From JAKAWM01 sp049966695 (GTDB lineage Bacteria; Actinomycetota; Acidimicrobiia; Acidimicrobiales; Palsa-688), in NCBI GenBank assembly GCA_049966695.1, contig JBMFUG010000030.1, positions 1 to 27,340 of the forward strand: a stretch of DNA of 27,340 bases. Reading direction: 5' to 3'. The position numbers and the translations under genes are program-made. The notes beneath the pieces are model-generated. The model had not been told where the DNA came from and made no database searches. It saw nothing but the letters and a program-made list of their open reading frames with translations. Position 1 is the first letter of the stretch. Every line of letters begins with the position of its first letter. Positions 14,394 to 21,385 of this stretch are shown here, one piece after another.

Positions 14394-15119
14394 ATGTCGC
14401 TCTATCGCGACCTCGGGGTCGTGCTGCGCACTTACAAGCTGGGAGAAGCAGACCGCATCGTCGTCCTTCTTACGGCCGGGCACGGCAAGGTCCGAGCGGT
14501 TGCCAAGGGTGTCCGGCGTACCAAGAGCCGCTTCGGTGGCCGTCTTGAGCCTCTAAGCCATGTGCAGTTACTGATGTACCAGGGGCGAGAGCTAGACATA
14601 GTGGCCCAGGCGGAGGTGGTCGAGCCATGGCGGCCTTTGCACGAGGACTTGGCGCGTCTGGCCAATGGCATGGCCATGGCTGAGGCTGCGGAGCAGGTGG
14701 CTCAGGAGGGCGAAGCTTCGGGGCCGCTCTATAAAATGCTGGTGGGGGCGTTGAGGACTTTGGTAGAGCGTCCCGGCCCGTTGGTGGTGGCTGGGTTTTA
14801 TTGGAAATTGCTGTGCCTTGACGGCGCTACGCCGGTCTTGTCCGAGTGCGCCAAATGCGGGTCGAGCCCTCCAGCTGTACGTCTCGTTGCCTTCGACATT
14901 GCTGAGGGCGGGGTGCTTTGCCGGAGCTGCCAGAGCGGCCAGCCGCTGAGCCCGCCAGCCTTAGAGCTCCTGCGGATGGTAATGGGCGGCCACCTGGCGC
15001 GTGCGCTCGAGCTGCCTGCCAGCGCTACGACCGCCGAAGTAGCCGGCCTGGCCACCACTTCTCTTGAACGGCACCTCGAACGCCGCCTGCGTTCGCTGCG
15101 CACCCTGGAGCGTGCCTAA
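14394..15119 (+). CDS. recO: DNA repair protein RecO
   Basis: The 241-residue RecO loads RecA on SSB-coated single-stranded DNA in the RecFOR path. The N-terminal OB fold begins LYRDLGVVLRTYKLGEADRI and continues with GKVRAVAKGVRRTKSRFGG. The C-terminal helical domain carries a zinc-binding set, CAKCG (Cys152, Cys155) and CRSC (Cys176, Cys179), as in many RecO proteins. ATG 14394 is chosen because the family starts here; the frame is open upstream inside uppS, which is a chance reading. TAAGAT ends 10 nt before the ATG, so the leader is very short. The gene lies 13 nt after uppS and 24 nt before glyS, a linkage seen in other actinobacteria. Confidence 0.9.
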   Translation: MSLYRDLGVVLRTYKLGEADRIVVLLTAGHGKVRAVAKGVRRTKSRFGGRLEPLSHVQLLMYQGRELDIVAQAEVVEPWRPLHEDLARLANGMAMAEAAEQVAQEGEASGPLYKMLVGALRTLVERPGPLVVAGFYWKLLCLDGATPVLSECAKCGSSPPAVRLVAFDIAEGGVLCRSCQSGQPLSPPALELLRMVMGGHLARALELPASATTAEVAGLATTSLERHLERRLRSLRTLERA

Positions 15120-15131
15120 ACCTCCATCAAG

Positions 15132-15137
15132 TAGCCT
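15132..15137 (+). promoter_or_regulatory. glyS -10 box, leaderless start
   Basis: TAGCCT is followed by 6 nt and the glyS ATG, with no Shine-Dalgarno sequence between. glyS may therefore be expressed from its own promoter in the 24-nt gap after recO. Confidence 0.5.
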
Positions 15138-15143
15138 CGGTGC

Positions 15144-16460
15144 ATGGCTGCAACGATGGACGACGTCGTCCGCCTGTGCAAGGCGCGAGGTTTTGTGTAC
15201 CCCTCGGCGGAGATTTACGGCGGGTTTAGGTCAACCTACGACTACGGGCCTCTTGGGGTGCTCATGCTGCGTAACGTGAAAGAGGCTTGGTGGCGGAGCA
15301 TGGTGCAGTTGCGCCATGAGGTGGTCGGCCTGGACGCAGCCATCTTGTCGTCGCCTCGCATCTGGGAAGCTTCCGGGCACCTTGCCAACTTCACCGATCC
15401 CTTGGTCGATTGCCGTCAGTGCAAGCAGCGCTGGCGTGCAGACCAACTGCCGGGCTATGAGGAGGGCCGCCCCACATGCCCGAGCTGTGGCGGGACCGAC
15501 TTCACCGAGGCACGGCCGTTCAACTTGATGTTCAAGACGTTCGTCGGCCCGGTGGAGGACGAGGGGGCGGTGGCCTATCTCCGACCGGAGACAGCACAGG
15601 GCCACTTCGTGAACTTTGGCAACGTCTTGCAGACCGAGCACCTTCGCCCGCCGTTCGGTATAGCTCAGATGGGCAAGTCCTTCCGCAATGAGATCACGCC
15701 GGGGAACTTTGTTTTCCGTACGCGTGAGTTCGAACAGATGGAGCTTGAGTACTTCGTCCCGCCCAATGAAGCTGACCAGTGGCTCGGGTACTGGTGCAAC
15801 GAGCGCCTGGACTGGTACGTCCGCCTGGGGATCCCCAGGGACATGCTCCGGCTACGCGCGCACACGCCGGAGGAGCTGTCCCACTACTCTTCCGGCACCT
15901 ACGATGTCGAGTTCGCGTTCCCCTGGGGCTGGGGGGAGCTTGAGGGTATCGCTAACCGCACTGATTACGACCTTAGGGCTCATGCCAAGGCGAGCGGGCA
16001 GGTACTTGAGTTCTCCGACTCAGCCACTGGCGAGCGGTACGTGCCTTACGTGATCGAGCCAGCAGCTGGTGCCACCCGTACGATGATGGCCTTTTTGATC
16101 GCCGCGTACAGCACCGATGAGGTGGGCGGCGAGGCCCGCACACTGCTGCGCTTGCACCCCAGGCTGGCCCCTTACCAGGTGGCTGTGCTGCCCCTTTCCA
16201 AAAAGGAAACATTGTTGCCCCTAGCTCAAGAGGTCCTCCACTTGCTCCAACCGGTGGCTATGTGCGACTACGACGACACTCGCTCGATCGGCCGGCGTTA
16301 CCGACGCCAAGATGAGATAGGGACACCTTTGTGCGTCACTGTCGATTTCGGCTCGCTCGACGACAAGGCCGTTACGATCAGGGACCGGGACACGACTGAG
16401 CAAGAAAGAGTGCCGATCGATCACCTGGTGGAGGCGGTCAGCTCGCGCCTTAGTTGGTAG
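15144..16460 (+). CDS. glyS: glycyl-tRNA synthetase, homodimeric class II type
   Basis: The 438-residue enzyme charges tRNA-Gly with glycine. It is the single-chain alpha2 type, not the GlyQ/GlyS alpha2beta2 type. MDDVVRLCKARGFVYPSAEIYGG opens the protein. A zinc-binding pair CRQC and CPSC follows WEASGHLANFTDPL. Class II motif 2 is GKSFRNEITPGNFVFRTREFEQMELEYF, preceded by YLRPETAQGHFVNF. Motif 3 appears as VIEPAAGATRTMMAFLIAAY. The C-terminal anticodon-binding domain (about 340-438) has the usual LAPYQVAVLPLSKK and YRRQDEIGTPLCVTVDF. Length is normal. It is probably expressed from the leaderless promoter just upstream. Confidence 0.95.
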   Translation: MAATMDDVVRLCKARGFVYPSAEIYGGFRSTYDYGPLGVLMLRNVKEAWWRSMVQLRHEVVGLDAAILSSPRIWEASGHLANFTDPLVDCRQCKQRWRADQLPGYEEGRPTCPSCGGTDFTEARPFNLMFKTFVGPVEDEGAVAYLRPETAQGHFVNFGNVLQTEHLRPPFGIAQMGKSFRNEITPGNFVFRTREFEQMELEYFVPPNEADQWLGYWCNERLDWYVRLGIPRDMLRLRAHTPEELSHYSSGTYDVEFAFPWGWGELEGIANRTDYDLRAHAKASGQVLEFSDSATGERYVPYVIEPAAGATRTMMAFLIAAYSTDEVGGEARTLLRLHPRLAPYQVAVLPLSKKETLLPLAQEVLHLLQPVAMCDYDDTRSIGRRYRRQDEIGTPLCVTVDFGSLDDKAVTIRDRDTTEQERVPIDHLVEAVSSRLSW

Positions 16461-16583
16461 CGACGAGGGCGAGGAGACCGGGCATCGCCCTCGGCCCCCC
16501 CGGGGCGTTTGCCGGGTAGCTTTTGGCCAGTACCGATAGGCCTGAGCAGGCGCTTGGAAGCCGAAGCTGCGAGGTGGAAAGCT

Positions 16584-16589
16584 TACGAT
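16584..16589 (+). promoter_or_regulatory. dnaG -10 box, leaderless start
   Basis: TACGAT is followed by 6 nt (CTCGCT) and the ATG at 16596. This spacing decides the dnaG start against the longer frame from 16509. Confidence 0.5.
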
Positions 16590-16595
16590 CTCGCT

Positions 16596-18461
16596 ATGGC
16601 CATCGTTGAGGAGGACCTGGAACGAGTGCGGTCCGCCACTGACCTAGTGGCGCTGGTCTCGGAACGGGTCGCGTTGCGCCGGGCCGGCGCTCGTTGGGTG
16701 GGCCTGTGCCCGTTCCATGCCGAAAAGACCCCGTCGTTCTCTGTCAATGCCGAGCTTGGCCGCTATTACTGTTTCGGCTGTCAAGCTCACGGCGATGCCA
16801 TTAGCTTCTTGCGAGAAACCGAGCACCTCGATTTCGTGGCTGCGGTAGAGGCCCTGGCAAGCAGGGCCGGGATCACCCTTCATTATGACGACGAGAGCCC
16901 GGGGGCGGGCAAGGGACGCAAGCGTGCTGCAGCTTTGGGGGAGGCCATGGAGCAGGCCGTCCAGTGGTACCACGAGCGCCTGCTCAACGCTCCAGACGCA
17001 GGCGAGGCGCGGGCCTACTTGCGCCGTCGCGGCTACGACAGCGACGTTGTGCGCCGCTACAAGCTTGGGTGGGCACCGGCGGGCTGGGACTCGCTAGTGC
17101 GTGCCCTGAAACTCCCAGAAGACGTCCTAATAGGTGCAGGCTTAGCTTTTCGCAACAGCTCAGGACGGCTCAATGACGCTTTCCGGGCGCGAGTCCTCTT
17201 CCCAATTTTCGACGCCGGCGGTCGAGCCGTGGCCTTGGGCGGGCGTGTGCTGCCCGGCGGCCAAGGGCCAAAGTACAAGAACACGGTCAGTACAAGCCTT
17301 TATGACAAAAGCAAGGTGCTGTACGGCCTCAACTGGGCCAAGTCTGCCATCGTAGAACGCGGCCAGGTCGTGGTTTGTGAAGGCTATACCGATGTGATCG
17401 GGCTCCACCGTTGCGGGGTAACTGAGGCAGTGGCTACTTGCGGGACGGCGCTAGCGGAGGGCCATGTGCGGTTGTTGACTGGTTTCGCCCGGCGCGTGGT
17501 GCTGGCGTACGACGCAGACACTGCGGGCCAGGGAGCGGCGCTGCACTTCTACGACTGGGAACACAAGTTCGATGCCGATATACGTGTGGTTGCCCTCCCC
17601 CCCGGGGCCGACCCGGCAGACTTGGCCTTGGAGAGCCCTTCGCAGTTGCACCAAGCGGTTGCCAATGCGCAGCCTTACCTCGGCTTCCGCATAGAGCGAG
17701 TTCTGTCGTCCATGGACTTGGCAAGTCCTGAAGGGCGAGCTCGGGCCGCTGAGCTGTGCCTCAGCTTGATCGCTGATCACCCTGACCCACTGGTGAAGGA
17801 CCAGTACTTGATGCAGGTAGCCGATCGCTGTCATTTAAGCCCCGATCAACTGCGAAGCCTAAAACCGGCCAGACGGCGGGACAGCTCGTTGGGGCGGAAT
17901 GCCGCTCAGGCTCCCGAGGTGCGTGCCTCGACCGGTGCCAGCCCTGTAAGCCGACGTCCAGGAGGTCCCGCGCGGCAGCAAAGCGCCCGTGTGCCCCCGC
18001 CAGAGATGGAGGCTCTGCGCCTGGCAGTACAGGCACCCGGCTCAGTCGCTGGCCGCCTTCATGGTGCCCTGTTCAGTTCGGACTTAGCCCGAGCTGCTTT
18101 CGAGGAGCTGGTTTCCTCTCTGACCCTCAGCGAAGCCATCGAGCAGGCGAGCGACCCCAGGGTAGCGGAGCTGCTTGGGCGCCTGGCTGTAGAAGAAAGC
18201 CAGGAGCAGCCCGACGATGTGCTGGGGCGGCTATTGGAGCGCGCAGCCGTGCGAGTCATGGGCGACCTGCAAAGACGTGCTCGTAGCACTGAAGCCGTTG
18301 GTAGCCACCGAGAGCTCTCTCAGATGGTCAGCCAGCTGAAACTGGCCCTCGAAGAGCTGCGCTCGGCCTCACCGGGGCCTGAGGGCGCGGCACGGCTAGC
18401 TGAGGCTCAAGCACAGCTGCTAACGTTAGTGCTCGGACATCGTACGGGCGCCTCTGCTTAG
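16596..18461 (+). CDS. dnaG: DNA primase
   Basis: DnaG lays RNA primers at the replication fork. From ATG 16596 it has 621 residues. The CHC2 zinc finger is CPFH...CFGC (Cys38, His41, Cys59, Cys62) with KTPSFSVN between. The core has YKLGWAP, FPIFDAGGRAVALGGRVL and PKYKNT. The TOPRIM region has VVCEGYTDVIGLHRCGV and AYDADTAGQGAA (metal-binding Glu and DxD). The C-terminal 170 residues, after a Pro/Ser/Arg-rich linker near 430-465, form the DnaB-binding domain. The frame is open up to 16509, but those extra 29 residues do not resemble primase and a leaderless -10 box lies right before 16596. It is followed by rpoD, as in the classical macromolecular synthesis arrangement. Confidence 0.94.
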   Translation: MAIVEEDLERVRSATDLVALVSERVALRRAGARWVGLCPFHAEKTPSFSVNAELGRYYCFGCQAHGDAISFLRETEHLDFVAAVEALASRAGITLHYDDESPGAGKGRKRAAALGEAMEQAVQWYHERLLNAPDAGEARAYLRRRGYDSDVVRRYKLGWAPAGWDSLVRALKLPEDVLIGAGLAFRNSSGRLNDAFRARVLFPIFDAGGRAVALGGRVLPGGQGPKYKNTVSTSLYDKSKVLYGLNWAKSAIVERGQVVVCEGYTDVIGLHRCGVTEAVATCGTALAEGHVRLLTGFARRVVLAYDADTAGQGAALHFYDWEHKFDADIRVVALPPGADPADLALESPSQLHQAVANAQPYLGFRIERVLSSMDLASPEGRARAAELCLSLIADHPDPLVKDQYLMQVADRCHLSPDQLRSLKPARRRDSSLGRNAAQAPEVRASTGASPVSRRPGGPARQQSARVPPPEMEALRLAVQAPGSVAGRLHGALFSSDLARAAFEELVSSLTLSEAIEQASDPRVAELLGRLAVEESQEQPDDVLGRLLERAAVRVMGDLQRRARSTEAVGSHRELSQMVSQLKLALEELRSASPGPEGAARLAEAQAQLLTLVLGHRTGASA

Positions 18462-18518
18462 TCGGAGGTGCCTGCTCCGTAGCTTGGTGATAAGCCAAGT
18501 CCGAGCACCCGCGGAACT

Positions 18519-19880
18519 GTGAGAGCGCCATTTACCCCTTCGGGCGAACCTACAGCGGAGTTCTCGGCTCTTTTGGCGGCTGGCCTCGAACGTGGCTACC
18601 TGACGCCAGACGACCTGATGTCTGTCCTCGAAGGCGTGGAGCTAAGCCCGGAGCTGATATCGGCAGTCGTGGGCAGGGTGACGGCGATAGGCATAGAGTG
18701 GCGCGACCAGGGCGAGCTGCTCTCTGATGAAGGTCTTGAACGTCTGAGCGCGGAGCTCAAAAAAAGCTCGCAGGGCACGTGCGGCCCAGGGCAACCGGAC
18801 AGCTCGGGAGACGAGGTGCTCGGGCGGGGCCTGTTGCGCCGAGCGCGCGACCCGGTGAAGAGCGGGAGGCTTGTCTCCGTCGCGGGCCCCCGGTTGGACG
18901 TGGGGCCGGTCAGCTCAACGAGCTCCGACTCGGTCCGGCTCTACTTGAAAGAGATCGGTAAGGTGCGCTTGCTTTCGGCCGAGCAGGAAGTCGCGTTGGC
19001 TCGTTGCATAGAGCGTGGAGCAGCAGCTGCGTGCCGGTTGGCGTTGCTGGAGGACGTGACAGGGCCCGAGCGTGGTAGCGACGGTGCCGAGAGCGTCTCT
19101 CGCTCACAAGAGATGGCCAAGCGCCGGGACCTGGACCAGCGCTTGCGGGCCGAGGGACTGTTAGCAAAGCAGATCTTGGTGGAGGCCAACCTGAGGCTGG
19201 TGGTCTCAGTAGCTAAGGGCTACCGCAACCGGGGTTTGTCGTTCCTAGACCTGATCCAAGAGGGCAACCTCGGGCTTATGCGTGCAGTAGAGAAGTTTGA
19301 CTATACGAGGGGTTTCAAGTTCTCGACGTACGCGACTTGGTGGATCCGCCAGGCGATCTCGCGGGCGATCGCCGACCAGGCCAGGACGATCCGGATCCCT
19401 GTTCACATGGTGGACAACATTAATCGTGTGGTCAGGTCGCGACGTAGCTTGTTACAAGAGACAGGCCGAGAACCGACCCTCGAAGAAGTGGCGAAGCGGG
19501 CGGAGATGAGCCCAGAGAGGGTGCGGGAGGTTATGCGCATCAGCCAGGAGACCGTATCGTTAGAGCAGCCGTTGGGCGATGACGATTTCAGCCTGTCGGA
19601 CGTCTTGGAGGACGACGGCGTACTTGCCCCAAGCGACGCCGCAGACCGCGTCATGCTGAGCGAGGCTATCCGTGGAGTGCTGGAGGACCTCTCTGAGCGG
19701 GAACGCAAAGTGGTGCGGATGCGTTTTGGCCTTGAAGACGGCCACATCCGCACCTTGGAAGAAGTGGGCAGGGAGTTCGGGGTCACCAGGGAACGAGTGC
19801 GCCAGATCGAGTCCAAGACACTGGCCAAGCTGCGCCAGCCGTTGCGCAGTAGCCACCTGCGCGACTACCTGGAGAAGTGA
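18519..19880 (+). CDS. rpoD: primary RNA polymerase sigma factor (RpoD/SigA)
   Basis: The 453-residue protein is a group 1-like sigma70 factor. Residues 1-85 resemble region 1.1 (LTPDDLMSVLEGVELSPELISAVVGRV), followed by a linker and region 1.2 (SVRLYLKEIGKVRLLSAEQEVALA). Region 2 holds NLRLVVSVAKGYRNRGLSF, DLIQEGNLGLMRAVEKFDY and FSTYATWWIRQAISRAI. Region 3 begins IRIPVHMVDNINRV. Region 4 has the helix-turn-helix TLEEVGREFGVTRERVRQIE for the -35 element. The GTG at 18519 follows dnaG by 57 nt, and the gap holds an imperfect CTTGG/CCAAG stem (18483-18499). Compared with typical actinobacterial SigA it lacks a long acidic/lysine-rich N-terminal extension, so region 1.1 is short. A group 2 paralogue cannot be excluded, but the position beside dnaG favours the housekeeping factor. 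Confidence 0.93.
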   Translation: MRAPFTPSGEPTAEFSALLAAGLERGYLTPDDLMSVLEGVELSPELISAVVGRVTAIGIEWRDQGELLSDEGLERLSAELKKSSQGTCGPGQPDSSGDEVLGRGLLRRARDPVKSGRLVSVAGPRLDVGPVSSTSSDSVRLYLKEIGKVRLLSAEQEVALARCIERGAAAACRLALLEDVTGPERGSDGAESVSRSQEMAKRRDLDQRLRAEGLLAKQILVEANLRLVVSVAKGYRNRGLSFLDLIQEGNLGLMRAVEKFDYTRGFKFSTYATWWIRQAISRAIADQARTIRIPVHMVDNINRVVRSRRSLLQETGREPTLEEVAKRAEMSPERVREVMRISQETVSLEQPLGDDDFSLSDVLEDDGVLAPSDAADRVMLSEAIRGVLEDLSERERKVVRMRFGLEDGHIRTLEEVGREFGVTRERVRQIESKTLAKLRQPLRSSHLRDYLEK

Positions 19881-19927
19881 GCGCGATGGGGTAACGGTAC
19901 GCGGTGACGTGGTAGCGTGTCTGCGTT

Positions 19928-20001
19928 TCCGGGGTAGCTCAATTAGGCAGAGCGGGTGGCTGTTAACCACTAGGTTGAGAGTTCGAGTCTCTCCCCCGGA
20001 G
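19928..20001 (+). tRNA. tRNA-Asn (anticodon GTT)
   Basis: A full cloverleaf can be drawn. The acceptor stem is TCCGGGG/CCCCGGA (19928-19934, 19994-20000) with discriminator G20001. The D stem is GCTC/GAGC, the anticodon stem GGTGG/CCACT around CTGTTAA (GTT at 19962-19964), and the T stem GAGAG/CTCTC with TTCGAGT. CCA is not encoded. TAGCGT at 19913-19918 is a plausible -10 box. Confidence 0.97.
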
Positions 20002-20046
20002 CGGGTTGGCGCTCAGCCTGAGGCTTGTAGCTATGGGCTTGCGCTC

Positions 20047-21285
20047 TCAGTTCTTGGTAGGCGCCCCAAAAAGCTTGGCATCGCCAAAGTTGAGCACGGC
20101 ACCATGCGCGGTGAGCATCCAGTAACCACGACCATCGGGGCTGCCCGCGATGGCTGTTACCGGCGACTTGAGGACGACGTTTTCTGAGGGCACCGAGCCG
20201 TAAAGGCCCGCGTCGCCCCATGTGATGACACCCCCGTCCATGCCCGCTTGCCACACGCCGTTGCCGCTTGGCGTAGGTGCCGCTCCCACCACGTTCGCTG
20301 CAAGCTCGTTGCCGGGGCCGCCGCTGACCAGAGCTCCTCCCGGGTAGACGAACACTGCGGCGTAGTTGGCCGCGGTAACGATGTACCCGCCGTCTGGCCG
20401 GGTCACGATCGCATCATAAGGAGCGAGGTGGCTGTTCGGCATCCCCGTCAAGGAGGCGTCGCCGAAGCCAAAGATGTGACCGTTGGCAGCGAGCAGCCAG
20501 TAGCCTTGGCCGTTGGGGGTGACAGCGATGCTCGTTATGGGGGCCACGGCGGCCAGGCGGGCAGGAAGGGACCCGTAGTCCTTGGCATCACCGAAGGGGT
20601 ACACGTGCCCGATCGAGCTGACCAGCCAATACCCGTGGTTGGTGTACGTCCTGGCCATCGCCACGATCGGTGCTGACGCAGCGGTGGCGTCCGCACTTAG
20701 TGAGCCGTAGAAATGAGCATCACCGAAGGCCGTGACTTTACCATCGGCTTGGACCAGCCAATAGCCCTGGCCGTCCGAGGTGGCCGTGATCCCAACGTAC
20801 TCGTTTGGCGGAGCACTGCCAGACGTTACTTGGAAGGACGCCTTGGCGAGCACATGGCCGTGACAGGAAGTCGCTGCTATCTCATAGCGCCCTGGGGTCA
20901 CCAGCGAACCGGGACTTGTCGCGGAGAGCCCTCCGAGGTAAGAGGGGATCTCGAACTGTGCTGACCATGTCCCCCCGGTGCTGACGGGGGCCGTCATTTG
21001 GGTCATCGGCCCCTTCGACAGCCGGCCGTAGCGCCCAAAGTCGAAGCCGAACCAGTTCTGGCCCGGTGAGCACCCACTGCCCGCGTTACCGCTGACGTTT
21101 ATCACCGAGCCCGGGTGGCCCGAGCTGGCGGACAGCGCCAGGTTGCTCGACGCCGCAGACCCGCACGCCGACAGGGCTAGAGAAGGCACACCGGCCAGGG
21201 CAGCCACGGCCCACACCAGCCTGGAGCGCCTTCGCGCGCCCGATGTGCCGGAGAACCGGCCAACCAGTGCCTTACCTAGTGGCAT
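20047..21285 (-). CDS. secreted lipoprotein with Acidimicrobiia-type propeller repeats
   Basis: From ATG 21285 the protein has 412 residues. A basic N terminus and hydrophobic stretch (LVWAVAALAGVPSLALSAC) end in a lipobox with the lipidated Cys41, so it is probably anchored outside the membrane. Residues about 46-155 look like an Ig-like beta domain (SSGHPGSVINVSGNAG...PGRYEIAATSC) with two further cysteines (72, 141) that could bridge. From 160 on there are about six repeats of 43-45 residues with the pattern GYWL-x(5)-G-x-V-x(3)-FGDA-x-x-YGS (GYW at 174, 218, 261, 387; degenerate copies near 299 and 343), probably a beta-propeller. Such repeats are abundant in secreted Acidimicrobiia proteins; their function is unknown. 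It is convergent with tRNA-Asn. Confidence 0.8.
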   Translation of the reverse strand: MPLGKALVGRFSGTSGARRRSRLVWAVAALAGVPSLALSACGSAASSNLALSASSGHPGSVINVSGNAGSGCSPGQNWFGFDFGRYGRLSKGPMTQMTAPVSTGGTWSAQFEIPSYLGGLSATSPGSLVTPGRYEIAATSCHGHVLAKASFQVTSGSAPPNEYVGITATSDGQGYWLVQADGKVTAFGDAHFYGSLSADATAASAPIVAMARTYTNHGYWLVSSIGHVYPFGDAKDYGSLPARLAAVAPITSIAVTPNGQGYWLLAANGHIFGFGDASLTGMPNSHLAPYDAIVTRPDGGYIVTAANYAAVFVYPGGALVSGGPGNELAANVVGAAPTPSGNGVWQAGMDGGVITWGDAGLYGSVPSENVVLKSPVTAIAGSPDGRGYWMLTAHGAVLNFGDAKLFGAPTKN

Positions 21286-21294
21286 TGCCCACCC

Positions 21295-21347
21295 CGGTTT
21301 TCGTGCCTGCGGAGTGCAGGACGGTTTTCCTGCCTGCAACGTGCAGG
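21295..21347 (-). promoter_or_regulatory. tandem 26-bp hairpin repeat before the lipoprotein gene
   Basis: Two 26-bp units (21295-21320 and 21322-21347) match at 22 positions. On the minus strand each reads CCTGC, 5 variable bases, GCAGG, CA(G/C), GAAAACCG. The CCTGC/GCAGG stem is kept while the loop differs (ACGTT, ACTCC). They lie 10-62 nt upstream of the ATG. A -10-like TAAATT (21350-21355) sits immediately upstream, so the units could be an operator pair over the start site or a short structured leader RNA. Confidence 0.55.
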
Positions 21348-21385
21348 ATAATTTAGATCGGCTGGCCAGCGCACCTTCGTGCAGC

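Noticed and set aside
16509..16595. 29-residue N-terminal extension of DnaG
   Set aside because: The added residues do not resemble primase and a -10 box lies 6 nt before the internal ATG, so the shorter form is favoured.
21295..21347. CRISPR array or tandem riboswitch
   Set aside because: Only two units with a 1-nt spacer exist and no cas genes are near. The units lack the conserved cores of tandem glycine or mini-ykkC RNAs.
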